A stretch of DNA of 64,000 bases from Bifidobacterium olomucense (GCF_012932375.1 NZ_JAAIIG010000005.1:149291-213290), one strand, 5' to 3'. Shown: positions 44,290-56,433, counted from the first letter of the stretch. Translations and numbers: made by a program. Notes: a model not told the origin generated them from the sequence alone.

Positions 44290-44420
44290 CGCGCTTTTCG
44301 CACGAATCGTGCGTTGGGCGGGTGATTTGGTCGTGCGTAACGCACTTTTCGCACGAATCGGGGGCTAGGCGGGTGATTTGGCCGGGTGTAGCGCTCTTTT
44401 CGTGCGAAAAGTACGCTGTG
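44290..44420. repeat. Intergenic copies of the TTTTCGCACGA repeat
   Basis: Two units starting GCTTTTCGCACGAATCG (near 44293 and 44345) at 52-bp spacing, and a third palindromic unit CTTTTCGTGCGAAAAG (about 44396-44412). The linker GCGGGTGATTTGG recurs between them. The unit is the same as that inside the MFS N-terminus at 12706-12870. No gene lies in the 250-bp gap between the AEC gene and dapE. Confidence 0.85.
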
Positions 44421-44450
44421 ACTTCGGCCGCCTCGATGTAGGCTGTTCCC

Positions 44451-45719
44451 ATGACAAATACGAACTTTGCAGATCAGCCGCAGGACCAGCCGGCTTCGTC
44501 TGACCGGTCGTCCCAGCCGATCGTCTTGCCGCAAAACACCACCCGCGCGGAGCAATTGAACAGCTTGCTGACCCAGATCATGGAAAACTTCTCCGTCTCT
44601 GATGCGGAAGGCCCGCTCGCCGACGAGATTGAAGCTTTCCTCACGCTTCAGAACCATCTGACCGTCCGCCGTCATGGCGACACCGTGGTCGCCTCCACCG
44701 ACTTCGGCAAACCGAGCCGTGTGATTCTTGCCGGCCATATCGACACCGTGCCGGTCATCGACAATTTCCCGCCGCGCTGGCTGGAGCCCGGCGACCCGCT
44801 GATCCGCGAAGACATCGCCAAGGCCCACCCGAATGAGCGCGTGCTGTGGGGCCGCGGCGCCACGGACATGAAGGCTTCGGACGCGGTGATGCTTTACCTC
44901 GCTGCCGTGCTGGACGGCCGCACCGTGCAAAGCGATCCCAAAGTCGATCTCACCTATGTGTTCTATGACCACGAGGAAGTAGTCGCCGAGAAAAACGGAC
45001 TGCGCAAGGTCGTGGAAACCCACCCCGATTGGATCCAGGGTGATTTCGCCATCATCGGCGAGCCCACCAGCTGCGGCATCGAGGGCGGCTGCAACGGCAC
45101 GATCCGCTTTGACGTCATCACCCACGGTGTGGCCGCGCATTCGGCGCGAGCCTGGATGGGGGAGAACGCCATTCATAAGGCGGCCGAGATTCTGAACCGA
45201 CTCAACGCATACGAGCCAGCCACCGTGAACGTGGACGGACTCGACTACCGCGAGGGGCTCAACGCCACGCTGATCTCCGGCGGCAAGGGCACCAACGTCA
45301 TCCCCGACGAGTGCCGTGTGCATGTCAATTACCGTTTCGCCCCGGACAAGTCGCTGGCCGAAGCCAAAGCGCTGATGATGGGCGCGGACGCCGGCGCTGA
45401 ACTGGGCAACGGCGAGCATGTGGCTACCGGCGGCGTGTTTGAGGGCTACGGCATCGAGATGAAGGATGAATCGTCGTCCGCGCGTCCGGGCCTTAACGCG
45501 CCGCTCGCCCAAGATCTGGTTCGACTGGTCAAGGAACGCACGGGCCACGATCCGCTGGCCAAGTTGGGTTGGACCGATGTGGCCCGTTTCTCCCAGCTCG
45601 GCATTCCGGCCGTCAACCTCGGTGCCGGCGACCCGCTGCTGGCGCATAAGCATGATGAGCAGGTGCCCGAGTCGGACCTTACGCTGATGGCCGATCTGCT
45701 GACCTCCTGGCTGGTGTGA
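44451..45719 (+). CDS. dapE: Succinyl-diaminopimelate desuccinylase
   Basis: 422 aa, ATG at 44451. A metallopeptidase family M20 member with ILAGHIDTVPVIDN (first metal His and Asp of H-x-D), GRGATDMKASDAVM, YDHEEVVAEKNGL (paired Glu), GEPTSCGIEGGCNG and a dimerisation domain with HGVAAHSARAWMGENAIHKA. It removes succinate from N-succinyl-LL-diaminopimelate, a step of lysine and peptidoglycan synthesis that feeds LysA, also in this window. The N-terminal 30 residues are Gln/Ser-rich and probably disordered. It is slightly longer than E. coli DapE. Confidence 0.92.
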   Translation: MTNTNFADQPQDQPASSDRSSQPIVLPQNTTRAEQLNSLLTQIMENFSVSDAEGPLADEIEAFLTLQNHLTVRRHGDTVVASTDFGKPSRVILAGHIDTVPVIDNFPPRWLEPGDPLIREDIAKAHPNERVLWGRGATDMKASDAVMLYLAAVLDGRTVQSDPKVDLTYVFYDHEEVVAEKNGLRKVVETHPDWIQGDFAIIGEPTSCGIEGGCNGTIRFDVITHGVAAHSARAWMGENAIHKAAEILNRLNAYEPATVNVDGLDYREGLNATLISGGKGTNVIPDECRVHVNYRFAPDKSLAEAKALMMGADAGAELGNGEHVATGGVFEGYGIEMKDESSSARPGLNAPLAQDLVRLVKERTGHDPLAKLGWTDVARFSQLGIPAVNLGAGDPLLAHKHDEQVPESDLTLMADLLTSWLV

Positions 45720-46073
45720 GGGTCGATGCGAGAACTGGTGCGAGAACTGGCGCGTGAATAACGATCCGGCACGGTTCGTCCGGTCCGACATCACCCAAGT
45801 CCGCTTTCGCGCACGTCGTCGTCACGATGTGTGGCATACTGAAAGACGGTGGTTCTGCATAACCGCCCAGCGTGCGCGATGGCGTCGATCCCCTTGCGGC
45901 TCTCAAGAATGAGACAACGCAAGCGCCGGTGTCCGCCGTCCCGCAGGACAGACTTGAGACGAAGTTGCCTTTACGCGGCGTGTATTGTCACGCGGCCACG
46001 GTGAGAGCGTGGTGTGAGTTACGCGTATGGGCCTGGACGAAGCGTCGCGATGCAGCGCGCCGCGAGGAGCATT

Positions 46074-49000
46074 GTGCCCACTGATAATCATGATGGTTTC
46101 GTTTCCGACGAAACCGGTACCAATACTGTATCCAATGCCGCTCAGAGCGCGGGTGCGAACAGTGCCCAGAACGCTGCCCAGAACGCTGCCCAGAGCACGC
46201 CCCAGAGCGCTGAGCCCGTGGTGCGTCGCCGTCGCGGCGGTCGTCGCGTAGTGCGCGACACCGGTGCCGCCGGAGCCTCGCTGGAACTGCAGGTGCAGGA
46301 GCGGGCCCCGCTTTTTGAAGCGCCCGTACTCGCTGATGTGGTGTCTGCCGCTGCCGATGATGATGCCGAAACGACGGATGAGGCCCGTCCGTCTCGCCGC
46401 CGCTCGCGTCGCGCGGTTGATATGAACGATGATCAGGATCGTCCGAACCGCTCCGCACGCCGCACTCGTTCGTCTGTGTCCCTTGAGGATGACATGGATG
46501 ATTTCACCGAGCGTCCGTCTCGCCGCCGCATCGCCGACGTGGATGATACGGATGATTACGATGAGCGTCCGTCTCGCCGTTCGCGTCGTGCGCTGATCGA
46601 CGACGATGAGGACGCTGATCGTGAGGTTCGCCGCCGCTCCCGCCGTGCGCCCATGTCGCTGGACGATGACGAGGATGAGCGTCCACTGCGTCGTCGTTCC
46701 CGCCGTACGAATGGCGAAAGCCGCGAGCAGTCGCCGGATGAGCGCCTGTTCGACGCGGTTGAGTCATTGCCGGAAGGCCATCAGGGCGTTCGCCGTGGCA
46801 AGCCGATGACCTCGCTGCTCTTCCAGGAGCCGGTGCTGCCCACTTCCCATGTTCGTGACCTTGACGAACAGGACAATCGTGATGACGGCGACGCTCACGT
46901 CGACGATCATGACGATGCGTCGGCAGAAGCTGAATCCCGCACGTCCCGTCGTTCCCGCCGTTCGCGCAATCGCGACGATGCCGACGGCCAGCAGCGTGCC
47001 GACCGCCGTCGTACCGCAGCCGATCGCGATACTCGCGATGACAATGCCGATGCGGATGCCGGCACCAGCCGTGACGACACCGAATCGGAGGATTCCGGCG
47101 AATCCCGTCGTTCCCGCCGTTCCCGCCGCCTGAACGCGCAGGAACGACGTGCCGCCGCCGAAGTCGAGCAGATTGAAGAGGACCTTGAGCTCGACGACAT
47201 CTCCTACTCGCCGATCGCCGAAGAGGAGGGGGACGAGGAGTCCGACACCACCCGCACGCGTTCCCGTCGCCGTCGCCGTCGTGGTTCTCGTGCCGATGCC
47301 GCTGCCAATGACGCGAATGCCGAGCAGGATGCCGTCGCCGAGTCCGACGCCGACGATGAGTCCGCGGCCCGTCGTGATCGCGATCGCGACGAGGACGATG
47401 AGGAGCAGACCGTCACCCGTCGCCGTCGCCGCCGCCGCGGCGCGAAGAACGCCGAGACGAGCGAGGAGCAGCCGGCCGAACAGCTGGTTCGCCGCTCCCG
47501 CAAGCAGCAGTACATCGACGAGATCACCGATGTGGAAGGTTCCACGCGTCTTGAGGCCAAGAAGCAGCGCCGCCGCGACAATCGTCGTGAACGCAGCCGC
47601 CAGAATCAGCTCATGGAGCAGGATTTCCTGGCCCGCCGCGAGAACGTGGACCGTCTGATGGTGGTGCGCGAGAAGGAGCATCACACCCAGATTTCCGTGG
47701 TGGAAGACAATGTGCTGGTCGAGCATTACGTCTCCGATATCCAGGAAGTGCAGACGGTAGGCAACATTTATCTCGGCCGTGTGCAGAACGTGCTGCCGAG
47801 CATGGAGGCCGCGTTCGTGGACATCGGCCAGGCCCGCAACGGCGTGCTCTACGCCGGCGAGGTCAACTGGGATGCGGCCCGTCTCGAAGGCCAGCCGCGT
47901 CGCATCGAGCTGGCGTTCAAGTCCGGCGACCCGGTGCTGGTGCAGGTCACCAAGGATCCGATCGGTCATAAGGGTGCTCGTCTGACCAGTCAGGTCACGC
48001 TGGCTGGCCGCTTCCTGGTGCTGGTGCCTTCCGGCGGCATGACCGGCGTGAGCCGCAAGCTGTCCGAGCGCGAACGTTCGAGGCTGAAGAACATCGTCTC
48101 CAAGATCGCGCCGAAGGACATGGGCGTGATTATCCGCACCGCGGCCGAGGGCGCCTCCGAAGAGGCCATCACCAAGGATCTTGAGTCTCTGGTGCGCCAG
48201 TGGGAGCGTATCAACGCCAAGCGCGAGGAGTTCTGGCATGGCAAGCGCCCGAAGCTGCTGCAGGGCGAGCCGGATGTGGCGATCCGCGTGGTGCGAGACA
48301 TCTTCAACGACGACTTCAACCAGCTCATCGTGGAAGGCGATAAGGTCTACGACCGCATCGAAGAGTATCTGGACACCATGGCTCCCGACCTGAAAGACAA
48401 GCTGGTCAAGTGGGATCCGGCAGAGCACGAAGGCAAGGACGTGTTCGACAAGTGGTCCATCGACTCTCAGCTGCGCAAGGGCATGGAACGCCAGGTGTAC
48501 CTGCCGTCCGGCGGTTCCATCGTGATTGACCGCACTGAGGCCATGACCACGATCGACGTCAATACCGGCCGTTTCATCGGCAAGGGCAAGTCTCTGGAAG
48601 AGACGGTCACGCGTTGCAATCTGGAGGCTTCCGAGGAAATCGCCCGCCAGCTGCGTCTGCGTGATATCGGCGGCATGGTCATGATCGACTACGTGGATAT
48701 GGTGATGCCCGCCAACCGTGATCTGGTGCTGCGCCGCCTGATCGAATGCCTGGCGCGCGACCGCACCAAGCACCAGGTGGCGGAGGTCACCTCGCTCGGC
48801 CTCGTGCAGATGACCCGCAAACGTATCGGTCAAGGCCTGGTGGAGGCCTTCTCCGAGGAATGCCCGACATGCAAGGGCCGCGGTTTCATCCTGCATGACA
48901 ACCCCACGGTCAGCGCCGAATACGACGATCCGTATGCGTTGCGTGGCGGAGACCCCTTCGTCAAGACGAACAAGCATGGCCGCGGCACCACGCCGGCTCC

Positions 49001-49094
49001 GGAACCGGCCGGCTCCAGCGCGGACGTCAAGGCCAAGCTGGCGCAGATCGCAGCCGCCGCCGTTGCCGCCAACAACGCGGAGGAAGAGGAGTAG
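46074..49094 (+). CDS. rne: Ribonuclease E/G family protein with long charged N-terminal extension
   Basis: 1006 aa from the GTG at 46074, which has GAGGAG 4 nt upstream; an in-frame GTG at 46014 has no such site. The first 530 residues are disordered, with Asp/Glu blocks alternating with Arg-Ser-Arg-Arg blocks and an Asn-Ala-Ala-Gln repeat. The catalytic part follows: S1 domain ([20 protein letters not shown]), [18 protein letters not shown], the DNase-I-like domain with [12 protein letters not shown] and [11 protein letters not shown], and the zinc link CPTCKGRG. It cuts single-stranded RNA 5'-end-dependently and matures rRNA and tRNA. The N-terminal placement of the arm is usual in actinobacteria and opposite to E. 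coli RNase E. The gap 45720-46073 holds no other gene. Confidence 0.92.
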   Translation: MPTDNHDGFVSDETGTNTVSNAAQSAGANSAQNAAQNAAQSTPQSAEPVVRRRRGGRRVVRDTGAAGASLELQVQERAPLFEAPVLADVVSAAADDDAETTDEARPSRRRSRRAVDMNDDQDRPNRSARRTRSSVSLEDDMDDFTERPSRRRIADVDDTDDYDERPSRRSRRALIDDDEDADREVRRRSRRAPMSLDDDEDERPLRRRSRRTNGESREQSPDERLFDAVESLPEGHQGVRRGKPMTSLLFQEPVLPTSHVRDLDEQDNRDDGDAHVDDHDDASAEAESRTSRRSRRSRNRDDADGQQRADRRRTAADRDTRDDNADADAGTSRDDTESEDSGESRRSRRSRRLNAQERRAAAEVEQIEEDLELDDISYSPIAEEEGDEESDTTRTRSRRRRRRGSRADAAANDANAEQDAVAESDADDESAARRDRDRDEDDEEQTVTRRRRRRRGAKNAETSEEQPAEQLVRRSRKQQYIDEITDVEGSTRLEAKKQRRRDNRRERSRQNQLMEQDFLARRENVDRLMVVREKEHHTQISVVEDNVLVEHYVSDIQEVQTVGNIYLGRVQNVLPSMEAAFVDIGQARNGVLYAGEVNWDAARLEGQPRRIELAFKSGDPVLVQVTKDPIGHKGARLTSQVTLAGRFLVLVPSGGMTGVSRKLSERERSRLKNIVSKIAPKDMGVIIRTAAEGASEEAITKDLESLVRQWERINAKREEFWHGKRPKLLQGEPDVAIRVVRDIFNDDFNQLIVEGDKVYDRIEEYLDTMAPDLKDKLVKWDPAEHEGKDVFDKWSIDSQLRKGMERQVYLPSGGSIVIDRTEAMTTIDVNTGRFIGKGKSLEETVTRCNLEASEEIARQLRLRDIGGMVMIDYVDMVMPANRDLVLRRLIECLARDRTKHQVAEVTSLGLVQMTRKRIGQGLVEAFSEECPTCKGRGFILHDNPTVSAEYDDPYALRGGDPFVKTNKHGRGTTPAPEPAGSSADVKAKLAQIAAAAVAANNAEEEE

Positions 49095-49202
49095 CCGGAA
49101 CAGCCAGAGTAACCGAGGAGCGGCAGCGATTCTGTCCACGGCTTCAGAGAAGCTGATGTACCGTGGCCGGAGTCGCTGAAGAAGGTGACTGGTGTGTCGT
49201 AC

Positions 49203-49232
49203 TTGACACGCGGGCAAAAATCATTTGCGTTA
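49203..49232 (+). promoter_or_regulatory. Candidate promoter of the rplU-rpmA operon
   Basis: A perfect -35 TTGACA at 49203-49208 and a -10-like TGCGTT around 49226-49231 at 17-bp spacing, about 95 bp before rplU. The -10 is poor. Confidence 0.5.
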
Positions 49233-49327
49233 GTCCGCGCGTAGGTGTAAATTCGAAACTCGGTGTCTGACCGCAGGCTCGGTGCGTGTTGGGCAAGGAA
49301 GCTTTCCAAAACATAAAAGGAACGATT

Positions 49328-49636
49328 ATGTACGCGATTGTGAAGGCCGGTGGCCATCAGGAAAAGGTCGAGGTTGGCGATACCATCCTCGTGAACCGTC
49401 TCAACGCCAAGAAGGGCGATACCGTGGAGTTCCCGGTCTCCCTCGTGGTCGACGGTGCCAACGTGACTCTGGCCGCCGCTGATCTGGCCAAGATCTCCGT
49501 CAAGGCCGAAGTGGTGAACGACGAGGCCAAGGGCCCGAAGATCAACATCCAGAAGTACAAGAACAAGACTGGTGTTGCCCGCCGTAAGGGTCACCGCCAG
49601 AAGCTGACGCTCGTCAAGATCACGGCGATCGCCTGA
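49328..49636 (+). CDS. rplU: 50S ribosomal protein L21
   Basis: 102 aa from the ATG at 49328 (AAAGGA 7 nt upstream); longer in-frame starts are not needed. It starts [19 protein letters not shown], has [20 protein letters not shown] and ends [12 protein letters not shown], all standard for L21. It binds 23S rRNA and helps large-subunit assembly. It is first in the common rplU-rpmA-obgE order. Confidence 0.98.
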   Translation: MYAIVKAGGHQEKVEVGDTILVNRLNAKKGDTVEFPVSLVVDGANVTLAAADLAKISVKAEVVNDEAKGPKINIQKYKNKTGVARRKGHRQKLTLVKITAIA

Positions 49637-49658
49637 GATACAGAAAGGACCATGAATC

Positions 49659-49910
49659 ATGGCACATAAGAAGGGTGCGTCCAGCTCTCGCAACGGTCGC
49701 GATTCTAACCCGCAATACCTCGGCGTGAAGAAGTTCGGCGGCGAAGCCGTCGTGGCCGGCAACATCATCGTTCGCCAGCGTGGCACCAACTTCCACCCGG
49801 GCCACAACGTCGGCATGGGCAAGGACCACACGCTGTTCGCCCTCACCGACGGCTCCGTGAAGTTCGGCGTCCGCCGCGACCGCAAGGTCGTCGATGTGAT
49901 CGCCGCCTGA
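49659..49910 (+). CDS. rpmA: 50S ribosomal protein L27
   Basis: 83 aa. It starts [20 protein letters not shown] and contains [20 protein letters not shown], the strictly conserved N-terminus that reaches the peptidyl-transferase centre. The N-terminus has no protease-cleaved extension of the kind seen in some Firmicutes. AGAAAGG lies upstream. The rho-independent terminator at 49943 follows. Confidence 0.98.
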
Positions 49911-49936
49911 GCGATTCAGAGCATCTAAGCATTTAA

Positions 49937-51679
<1,743 letters not shown>

Positions 51680-51681
51680 TC

Positions 51682-52815
51682 ATGAGCACACCGAGCCAAG
51701 CCGAGGTTCGCAGAAGCATTGCTGCAGCCGGCACCATCGTGGTCAAAGTCGGCTCCAGCTCGCTCACCCAGCCGAGCGGTCACCTTGACCCGGCCAAACT
51801 GGACGCGCTGGCCGCGGCCTTGGCTCAAGTGCGACTGATGGGCGGACGAGTGGTGCTGGTGTCTTCCGGCGCGATCGCGGCCGGCTTCGGCCCGCTCGGC
51901 TTCGACTCGCGCCCTGCCGACGTGGCCACGCAGCAGGCCACTGCGGCAGTCGGCCAGGGTCTGCTCATGGCCCGTTACGAGACGGCGTTCGGCAGGTTCG
52001 GCATTCGCGTGGGCCAGATTCTGATCACTGCGGAAGATACGATCCGCGCCACGCAATACCGCAATGTGCAGCGTACGTTGGACCGACTGCTGGACCTTGG
52101 CGTAGTGCCGATCATCAACGAAAATGATTCGTTGGCGTCCAATGAGATTCGTTTCGGCGACAACGACCGCCTTTCCGCACTGATCGCCAACTTGGTACGT
52201 GCGGAAGCGCTGGTGTTGCTTACCGATGTGGACGCGCTGTATACCGCGCCGCCTTCCCAGCCGGGGTCGCGTCGCGTGGAATACGTACCCAATGTGATTG
52301 ATGCGTTGGGCGATATCACGGTTTCCGGTTCCGGCTCGAAAGTGGGCACCGGTGGCATGGTCACCAAGCTGGAGGCGGCTCGCGTGGCGGCGGTATCCGG
52401 TATCCCGACCGTGCTGACCTGCGCTTCGAACGCCGGTCCTGCGATGATGGGCGACCCGGTGGGCACGGTGTTCGCTCCGGTGAAGGCCCGCGGCTCTTCG
52501 CGACGTCTGTGGATCGGATTCGCTGCCGAGCCGCGCGGCACGATTATGGTCGATGCCGGCGCCGCCGCAGCCATTCGCGGCGGACGCGCCTCGCTGCTGG
52601 CCGCAGGTGCGCTGGAGGTGCACGGCAACTTCTCCGCAGGAGACCCGGTGTGGGTGGATTCCGAAGACGGCGAACATCTGGCGCGTGGACTGGCCGGTTT
52701 CGACTCCGAAGAGATCCCGCAGATGCTCGGTCGCAATACCGCACAGCTCAAGCGGTTCCTTGGCCCCGAATACGCGCATCCGCTGGTGCATCGCGACAAT
52801 CTCGTGTTGGTGTAG
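51682..52815 (+). CDS. proB: Glutamate 5-kinase
   Basis: 377 aa from the ATG at 51682, with GAAGAAG about 7 nt upstream. It phosphorylates glutamate to glutamyl-5-phosphate, the first step of proline synthesis. Amino-acid kinase motifs: VVKVGSSSLTQPSG, VLVSSGAIAAGFGPLG, PIINENDSLASNEIRFGDND and GSGSKVGTGGMVTKLEAA. The C-terminal PUA domain is at about 285-370 (RGTIMVDAGAAAAIRGGRAS). It is coupled to obgE; proA is not in the window. Confidence 0.97.
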   Translation: MSTPSQAEVRRSIAAAGTIVVKVGSSSLTQPSGHLDPAKLDALAAALAQVRLMGGRVVLVSSGAIAAGFGPLGFDSRPADVATQQATAAVGQGLLMARYETAFGRFGIRVGQILITAEDTIRATQYRNVQRTLDRLLDLGVVPIINENDSLASNEIRFGDNDRLSALIANLVRAEALVLLTDVDALYTAPPSQPGSRRVEYVPNVIDALGDITVSGSGSKVGTGGMVTKLEAARVAAVSGIPTVLTCASNAGPAMMGDPVGTVFAPVKARGSSRRLWIGFAAEPRGTIMVDAGAAAAIRGGRASLLAAGALEVHGNFSAGDPVWVDSEDGEHLARGLAGFDSEEIPQMLGRNTAQLKRFLGPEYAHPLVHRDNLVLV

Positions 52816-52878
52816 CGGGCGTCTGCGCGTGGCGCTCCACCCTTGGCAACATCGCACGTTCGGGCTATCGTGTGAACC

Positions 52879-54093
52879 ATGACTATGGCTGATTGGCAAA
52901 CACTTTCCGACCGAATCAACACTGTGGCACCGAGCGCTACGCTCGCCGTCGACTCCAAGGCCAAGGCCATGAAGGCCGCCGGATTGGATGTCATCGGTTT
53001 CGGTGCCGGTGAACCGAACTTCCCGACCCCTGCGAATGTGGTCAAGGCCGCATCCGAGGCATGCCTGGACCCGAAGAACTACAAGTACACGCCGACGCCT
53101 GGCCTTCCCGAGCTGCGTGAGGCGATCGCCGCAAAAGTGGCTCGCGATTCCGGCTATGAAGTCACCGCCGATCAGGTGGTGGTGACCAACGGCGGCAAAC
53201 AGGCCGTGTACGAGGCCTTCCAGATTCTGCTGAACGAAGGCGACGAGGTCATCATTCCCACCCCGTACTGGACCAGCTATCCCGAAGCGGTCAAGCTGGC
53301 CGACGGTGTGCCGGTCGAAGTGTTTGCCGGTGCCGACGTGAATTTCGAGCCTTCTCTGGAAGCGCTGGAGGCAGCCCGTACCGAGCGTACGAAGGCCATC
53401 ATCGTCAACTCTCCGAACAACCCCACCGGTGCGGTGTGGAAGCCGGAAACAGTGGAGGCCATCGGCCGTTGGGCTGTTGAGCACCATATTTGGATCATCT
53501 CCGATGAGATCTACGAGCACCTGAACTACGATGACGCTCACACCACGTACATCGGAGCCGCCGTTCCCGAATGCCGTAACCAGCTGCTGGTGCTCAACGG
53601 TGTGGCCAAGACCTACGCTATGCCCGGCTGGCGCGTGGGTTGGATGGTCGCTCCGGTTGAGGTCGCTAAGGCCGCCACCAAGCTGCAGGGACACATGACC
53701 TCCAACGTGGCCAACATCTCTCAGCGCGCCGCGCTGGCAGCCGTGTCCGGTCCGCTGGACGAGGTGTACGAGATGCGCAAGGCCTTTGATGTGCGTCGTC
53801 GCGCCATTGTGGCCGCGCTGAACGATATCGAGGGCGTCAACTGCCCGACTCCGACCGGCGCGTTCTATGCGTTCGCCGATATCACCGCGCTGCTGGGTAA
53901 GCCGCTCGGCCCCAACGGCACTGTGTGCGCCACGTCCGCCGATTTCGCCGCCGCGCTGCTCGATGAGGCCCATGTGGCCGCCGTCCCCGGCGAGGCGTTC
54001 GGCGCCCCCGGCTACCTCCGCTTCTCCTACGCCCTAGCCGACGAAGACCTAGCCGAAGGCATGAAGCGCATGAAGGAATGGGCAAACCGTTGA
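52879..54093 (+). CDS. Aspartate aminotransferase (class I)
   Basis: 404 aa, ATG at 52879 (ATG at 52885 is also possible). PLP fold I of the Ib subgroup: [62 protein letters not shown], and the PLP lysine in [17 protein letters not shown]. It interconverts aspartate and oxaloacetate using glutamate/2-oxoglutarate, supplying aspartate for the lysine/threonine pathway also present here. The stop codon is in the left arm region of a type 1 structured repeat. Confidence 0.93.
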   Translation: MTMADWQTLSDRINTVAPSATLAVDSKAKAMKAAGLDVIGFGAGEPNFPTPANVVKAASEACLDPKNYKYTPTPGLPELREAIAAKVARDSGYEVTADQVVVTNGGKQAVYEAFQILLNEGDEVIIPTPYWTSYPEAVKLADGVPVEVFAGADVNFEPSLEALEAARTERTKAIIVNSPNNPTGAVWKPETVEAIGRWAVEHHIWIISDEIYEHLNYDDAHTTYIGAAVPECRNQLLVLNGVAKTYAMPGWRVGWMVAPVEVAKAATKLQGHMTSNVANISQRAALAAVSGPLDEVYEMRKAFDVRRRAIVAALNDIEGVNCPTPTGAFYAFADITALLGKPLGPNGTVCATSADFAAALLDEAHVAAVPGEAFGAPGYLRFSYALADEDLAEGMKRMKEWANR

Positions 54094-54203
54094 ACGGACA
54101 GCACAGTGTGCTGTCCGTAGGTTTGCCCTGAGCGAGGCGGTAGCCGAGCGAGGGCGATGTTGAGTCTTGCCGTAGGCGAGTCCACAGTTGCTGGACCAAA
54201 CCG
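54084..54203 (+). repeat. Type 1 stop-linked structured repeat after the aminotransferase
   Basis: GGCAAACC (last codons of the gene) pairs with GGTTTGCC; inside is GGACAGCAC/GTGCTGTCC. The core TGAGCGAGGCGGTAGCCGAG is identical to that at 39933-40064. Then comes CTTGCC/GGCGAG and TTGCTGGACC. AAACCG occurs at both ends (54084 and 54198), whereas other copies carry GAGCCGTT at both ends. Confidence 0.9.
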
Positions 54204-54220
54204 GTAAACAACACCACCTC

Positions 54221-54335
54221 AGCGTACGTTCCTCCAGAGTATCTCCTGACTTATCTGGAAGAACGTACACTGACCGATGCTCAGCGTACGTTCTTCCAGA
54301 TGAAGGACTAATTAGTCTGGAATAACGTACGCTCA
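54221..54335. repeat. Two tandem hairpins with the same arm
   Basis: Stem 1: AGCGTACGTTCCTCCAGA (54221-54238) with 54254-54271. Stem 2: TCAGCGTACGTTCTTCCAGA (54281-54300) with 54316-54335. They are near-duplicates with different loops, in the gap between the aminotransferase and tRNA-Trp, and resemble the pair at 20368-20487. Confidence 0.85.
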
Positions 54336-54375
54336 ACGCGTGTCCCCGACATGTCGTCCGAGCGCGACACGCGAT

Positions 54376-54404
54376 TTGCCATAATCCACCGGAGCCGTTA
54401 CTAT
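54376..54404 (+). promoter_or_regulatory. Promoter of tRNA-Trp (and probably secE-nusG)
   Basis: -35 TTGCCA (54376-54381) and -10 TACTAT (54399-54404) with an exact 17-bp spacer, 69 bp before the mature tRNA. Confidence 0.75.
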
Positions 54405-54472
54405 AACGACTTGGCGGTTTCGCCGTGGCGAACCGTTCTCTACGGAACGAACGCCGAGGTGGATTATCACCT

Positions 54473-54548
54473 AGGGAAGTGGCGCAATTGGTAGCGCAAC
54501 GGTCTCCAAAACCGTAGGTTGTGGGTTCGAGTCCCGCCTTCCCTGCCA
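54473..54548 (+). tRNA. tRNA-Trp (anticodon CCA)
   Basis: Acceptor arms AGGGAAG and CTTCCCT pair fully; the D-arm is GCGC AATTGGTA GCGC; the anticodon stem ACGGT/ACCGT holds loop CTCCAAA with anticodon CCA; the T-arm is GTGGG TTCGAGT CCCGC. The discriminator is G and the 3' CCA is encoded. It lies just before secE, a classic actinobacterial order. Confidence 0.97.
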
Positions 54549-54585
54549 AGTTTCTACAATCAAGCAGCTGACGCGAGGTACGTAA

Positions 54586-54813
54586 ATGGCTAAGACGAGC
54601 AACAGTGAAAAGGCAGTCAAGCCGAATGTCTTCATGCGTATCGGTCTGTTCATCAAGCAGATCATCGACGAGCTTCGCAAGGTCGTAACGCCTACCGCCA
54701 AGGAACTGTTCTTCTGGTCTCTGGCCGTCTTCATCTTCGTGCTGCTGCTGATGGCTCTGGTCACGGGCATGGACCTTGGTTTGGGCAAGGCCACGCTCTG
54801 GCTGTTCGGCTGA
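54586..54813 (+). CDS. secE: Preprotein translocase subunit SecE
   Basis: 75 aa with GAGG 9 nt upstream. It has the SecE signature FIKQIIDELRKVVTPTAKEL followed by one transmembrane helix (FFWSLAVFIFVLLLMALVTG). Its length is typical for Gram-positive SecE. It stabilises SecY in the membrane. It is followed by nusG after 29 bp, the conserved order. Confidence 0.97.
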   Translation: MAKTSNSEKAVKPNVFMRIGLFIKQIIDELRKVVTPTAKELFFWSLAVFIFVLLLMALVTGMDLGLGKATLWLFG

Positions 54814-54842
54814 TTCAACGAACCTGAAGGTGGGACATACGC

Positions 54843-55712
54843 ATGAGCGATGAACTGAATCTCGAAAATCTCGACGCCGTGTTGCCGGATGATAACAACG
54901 ACGCTGCTGCTGAGGCTCCTGTTGAGTCTGCGGCTGTCGAAGATTCCGAGGCTTCTGCTGAAGCTGTCGAGGCTGCCGCCCCTGCTACTGAGGAATCCGC
55001 GGATAAAGCTCCTGCGCAGTCCACTTCTGACGCTCCTCTCGCACTTGACGATGACGAGACCGAAATCAACGAGTCCGAGCAGGCCGAAGAAACCGACGCC
55101 GGTCAGCAGGCCGTTGACGAATTCTCCAAGTCCCTGCGCACTCTGGACGGCAAGTGGTATGTCCTGCACACCTACTCCGGTTATGAGAAGCGCGTAAAGA
55201 CCAACATCGAGTCCCGTGTTGCTTCCTTCGGCATGGAAGATCAGATCTTCCAGGTCGAGGTCCCGATGGAAGAAGTCGAAAAGCACACCGAAAAGGGCAA
55301 GAAGGTCATCACCCGCGTGCGTGTCCCCGGCTACGTCCTCATCCGCATGTGGCCCGACGAGAACGCCCGCCGCATCGTTCGTGAAACCGAAGGCGTCACT
55401 GGCTTCGTCGGCCCCACCAAGGATCCGGCCCCGCTTTCCCGCAAGGAAGTCGTCGCCATGATGGCCCCGATGATCGCTTCCGAAGCCCTCAAGAAGGCCG
55501 GCGACAAGCCCGCCGCCGCCAAGAAGCGCACCGTCGAAGTCTCCTATGCAGTCGGCGATCAGGTCACCGTCACCGACGGCCCCTTCGCCACCATGGCCGC
55601 CGTCGTCTCCGACGTCGAACCCACTACCCAGAAGCTCACCGTTCTCGTGTCCATCTTCGGCCGCGATACGCCGGTGGAGCTTGGGTTCAACCAAGTCCAA
55701 AAACTCAACTGA
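54843..55712 (+). CDS. nusG: Transcription termination/antitermination protein NusG
   Basis: 289 aa. The first 100 residues are acidic and Ala/Glu-rich, as in many actinobacterial NusG. The NGN domain starts [20 protein letters not shown] and contains [20 protein letters not shown] and [15 protein letters not shown]. The KOW domain is [20 protein letters not shown] near the C-terminus. It binds RNA polymerase and controls pausing and Rho-dependent termination. The usual downstream genes rplK-rplA are not present here. Its stop codon opens a 16-bp inverted repeat. Confidence 0.97.
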   Translation: MSDELNLENLDAVLPDDNNDAAAEAPVESAAVEDSEASAEAVEAAAPATEESADKAPAQSTSDAPLALDDDETEINESEQAEETDAGQQAVDEFSKSLRTLDGKWYVLHTYSGYEKRVKTNIESRVASFGMEDQIFQVEVPMEEVEKHTEKGKKVITRVRVPGYVLIRMWPDENARRIVRETEGVTGFVGPTKDPAPLSRKEVVAMMAPMIASEALKKAGDKPAAAKKRTVEVSYAVGDQVTVTDGPFATMAAVVSDVEPTTQKLTVLVSIFGRDTPVELGFNQVQKLN

Positions 55713-56018
55713 AAATCAATGATGGAGCGTCTTCGGCGTTGCTCCTCAGTCGCGGTACCTTTGTACCGCTTCCTTCGGTGCGCCTTGAAGTCGCACGCAT
55801 CATTGATTTTCAGTGACTATAAGTGTCCTCAGTACTTTTGTACTGGGGGCACAGTCGTTTTTTGCGCATTGCCTTCGGTTTCAGACGATGTTCTCCGCAC
55901 ACGCCACAGTATTTCAGTAGCTGATGTGGCGCCTTCGGCGTTGCTCCTCAGTCGCGGTACCTTTGTACCGCTTCCTTGGGTGCGCCTTGAAGTCGCACGC
56001 ATCATTGATTTTCTGTGA
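55709..56018. repeat. 86-bp direct repeat and stop-linked inverted repeat after nusG
   Basis: CTGAAAATCAATGATG, which includes the nusG stop (55709-55724), is exactly complemented at 55798-55813. An 86-bp segment starting CTTCGGCGTTGCTCC occurs twice (55731-55816 and 55933-56018, offset 202 bp, two mismatches). Each copy holds a GGTAC/GTACC hairpin. No convincing gene is present. Confidence 0.9.
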
Positions 56019-56127
56019 TGGTAAGTGTCCCTGGTGCCTCGTGGTGCTGGGGGCATAGTCGTTTTTGCGCATTGTCTTCGTCCTCATGCACCCATCGAAC
56101 AGGCACCGAACGGCTGGACCGACGGTC

Positions 56128-56149
56128 TTTAACACGACATCGTGTTAAA
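56128..56149. repeat. Palindrome in the nusG-dnaE gap
   Basis: TTTAACACGA and TCGTGTTAAA with a 2-bp centre. It is AT-richer than the surroundings and could be a regulator site; no gene start is nearby. Confidence 0.6.
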
Positions 56150-56433
56150 ACCACCCCGACACGCCTACTGCCACAAGGCCAAACCCCAGTCATAAACACC
56201 ACGTTTGGTTCCTATAACCCGAAACCGAAGCACCATGAGTCAGACCGTGATGCCAATGTTCTCACGAGAACGCCGTCAGATCGGGGCACATTGACACAGC
56301 GCCGCTGCACCCTGACGGCGGCACGGTATATGTTCGTGGGAATTTGTGAATAGTGGGGCATCTTGCATTGAGCGATGTTCGTGAAGTGCGTTCCCTGTTG
56401 GCACGGTTGTTGAGATAAACGTTGTATTCGTGA

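Noticed and set aside
46764..49217. 817-codon antisense frame over RNase E/G
   Set aside because: Shadow of the charged coding region; no domain, no ribosome site, and the plus strand has S1, catalytic and zinc motifs.
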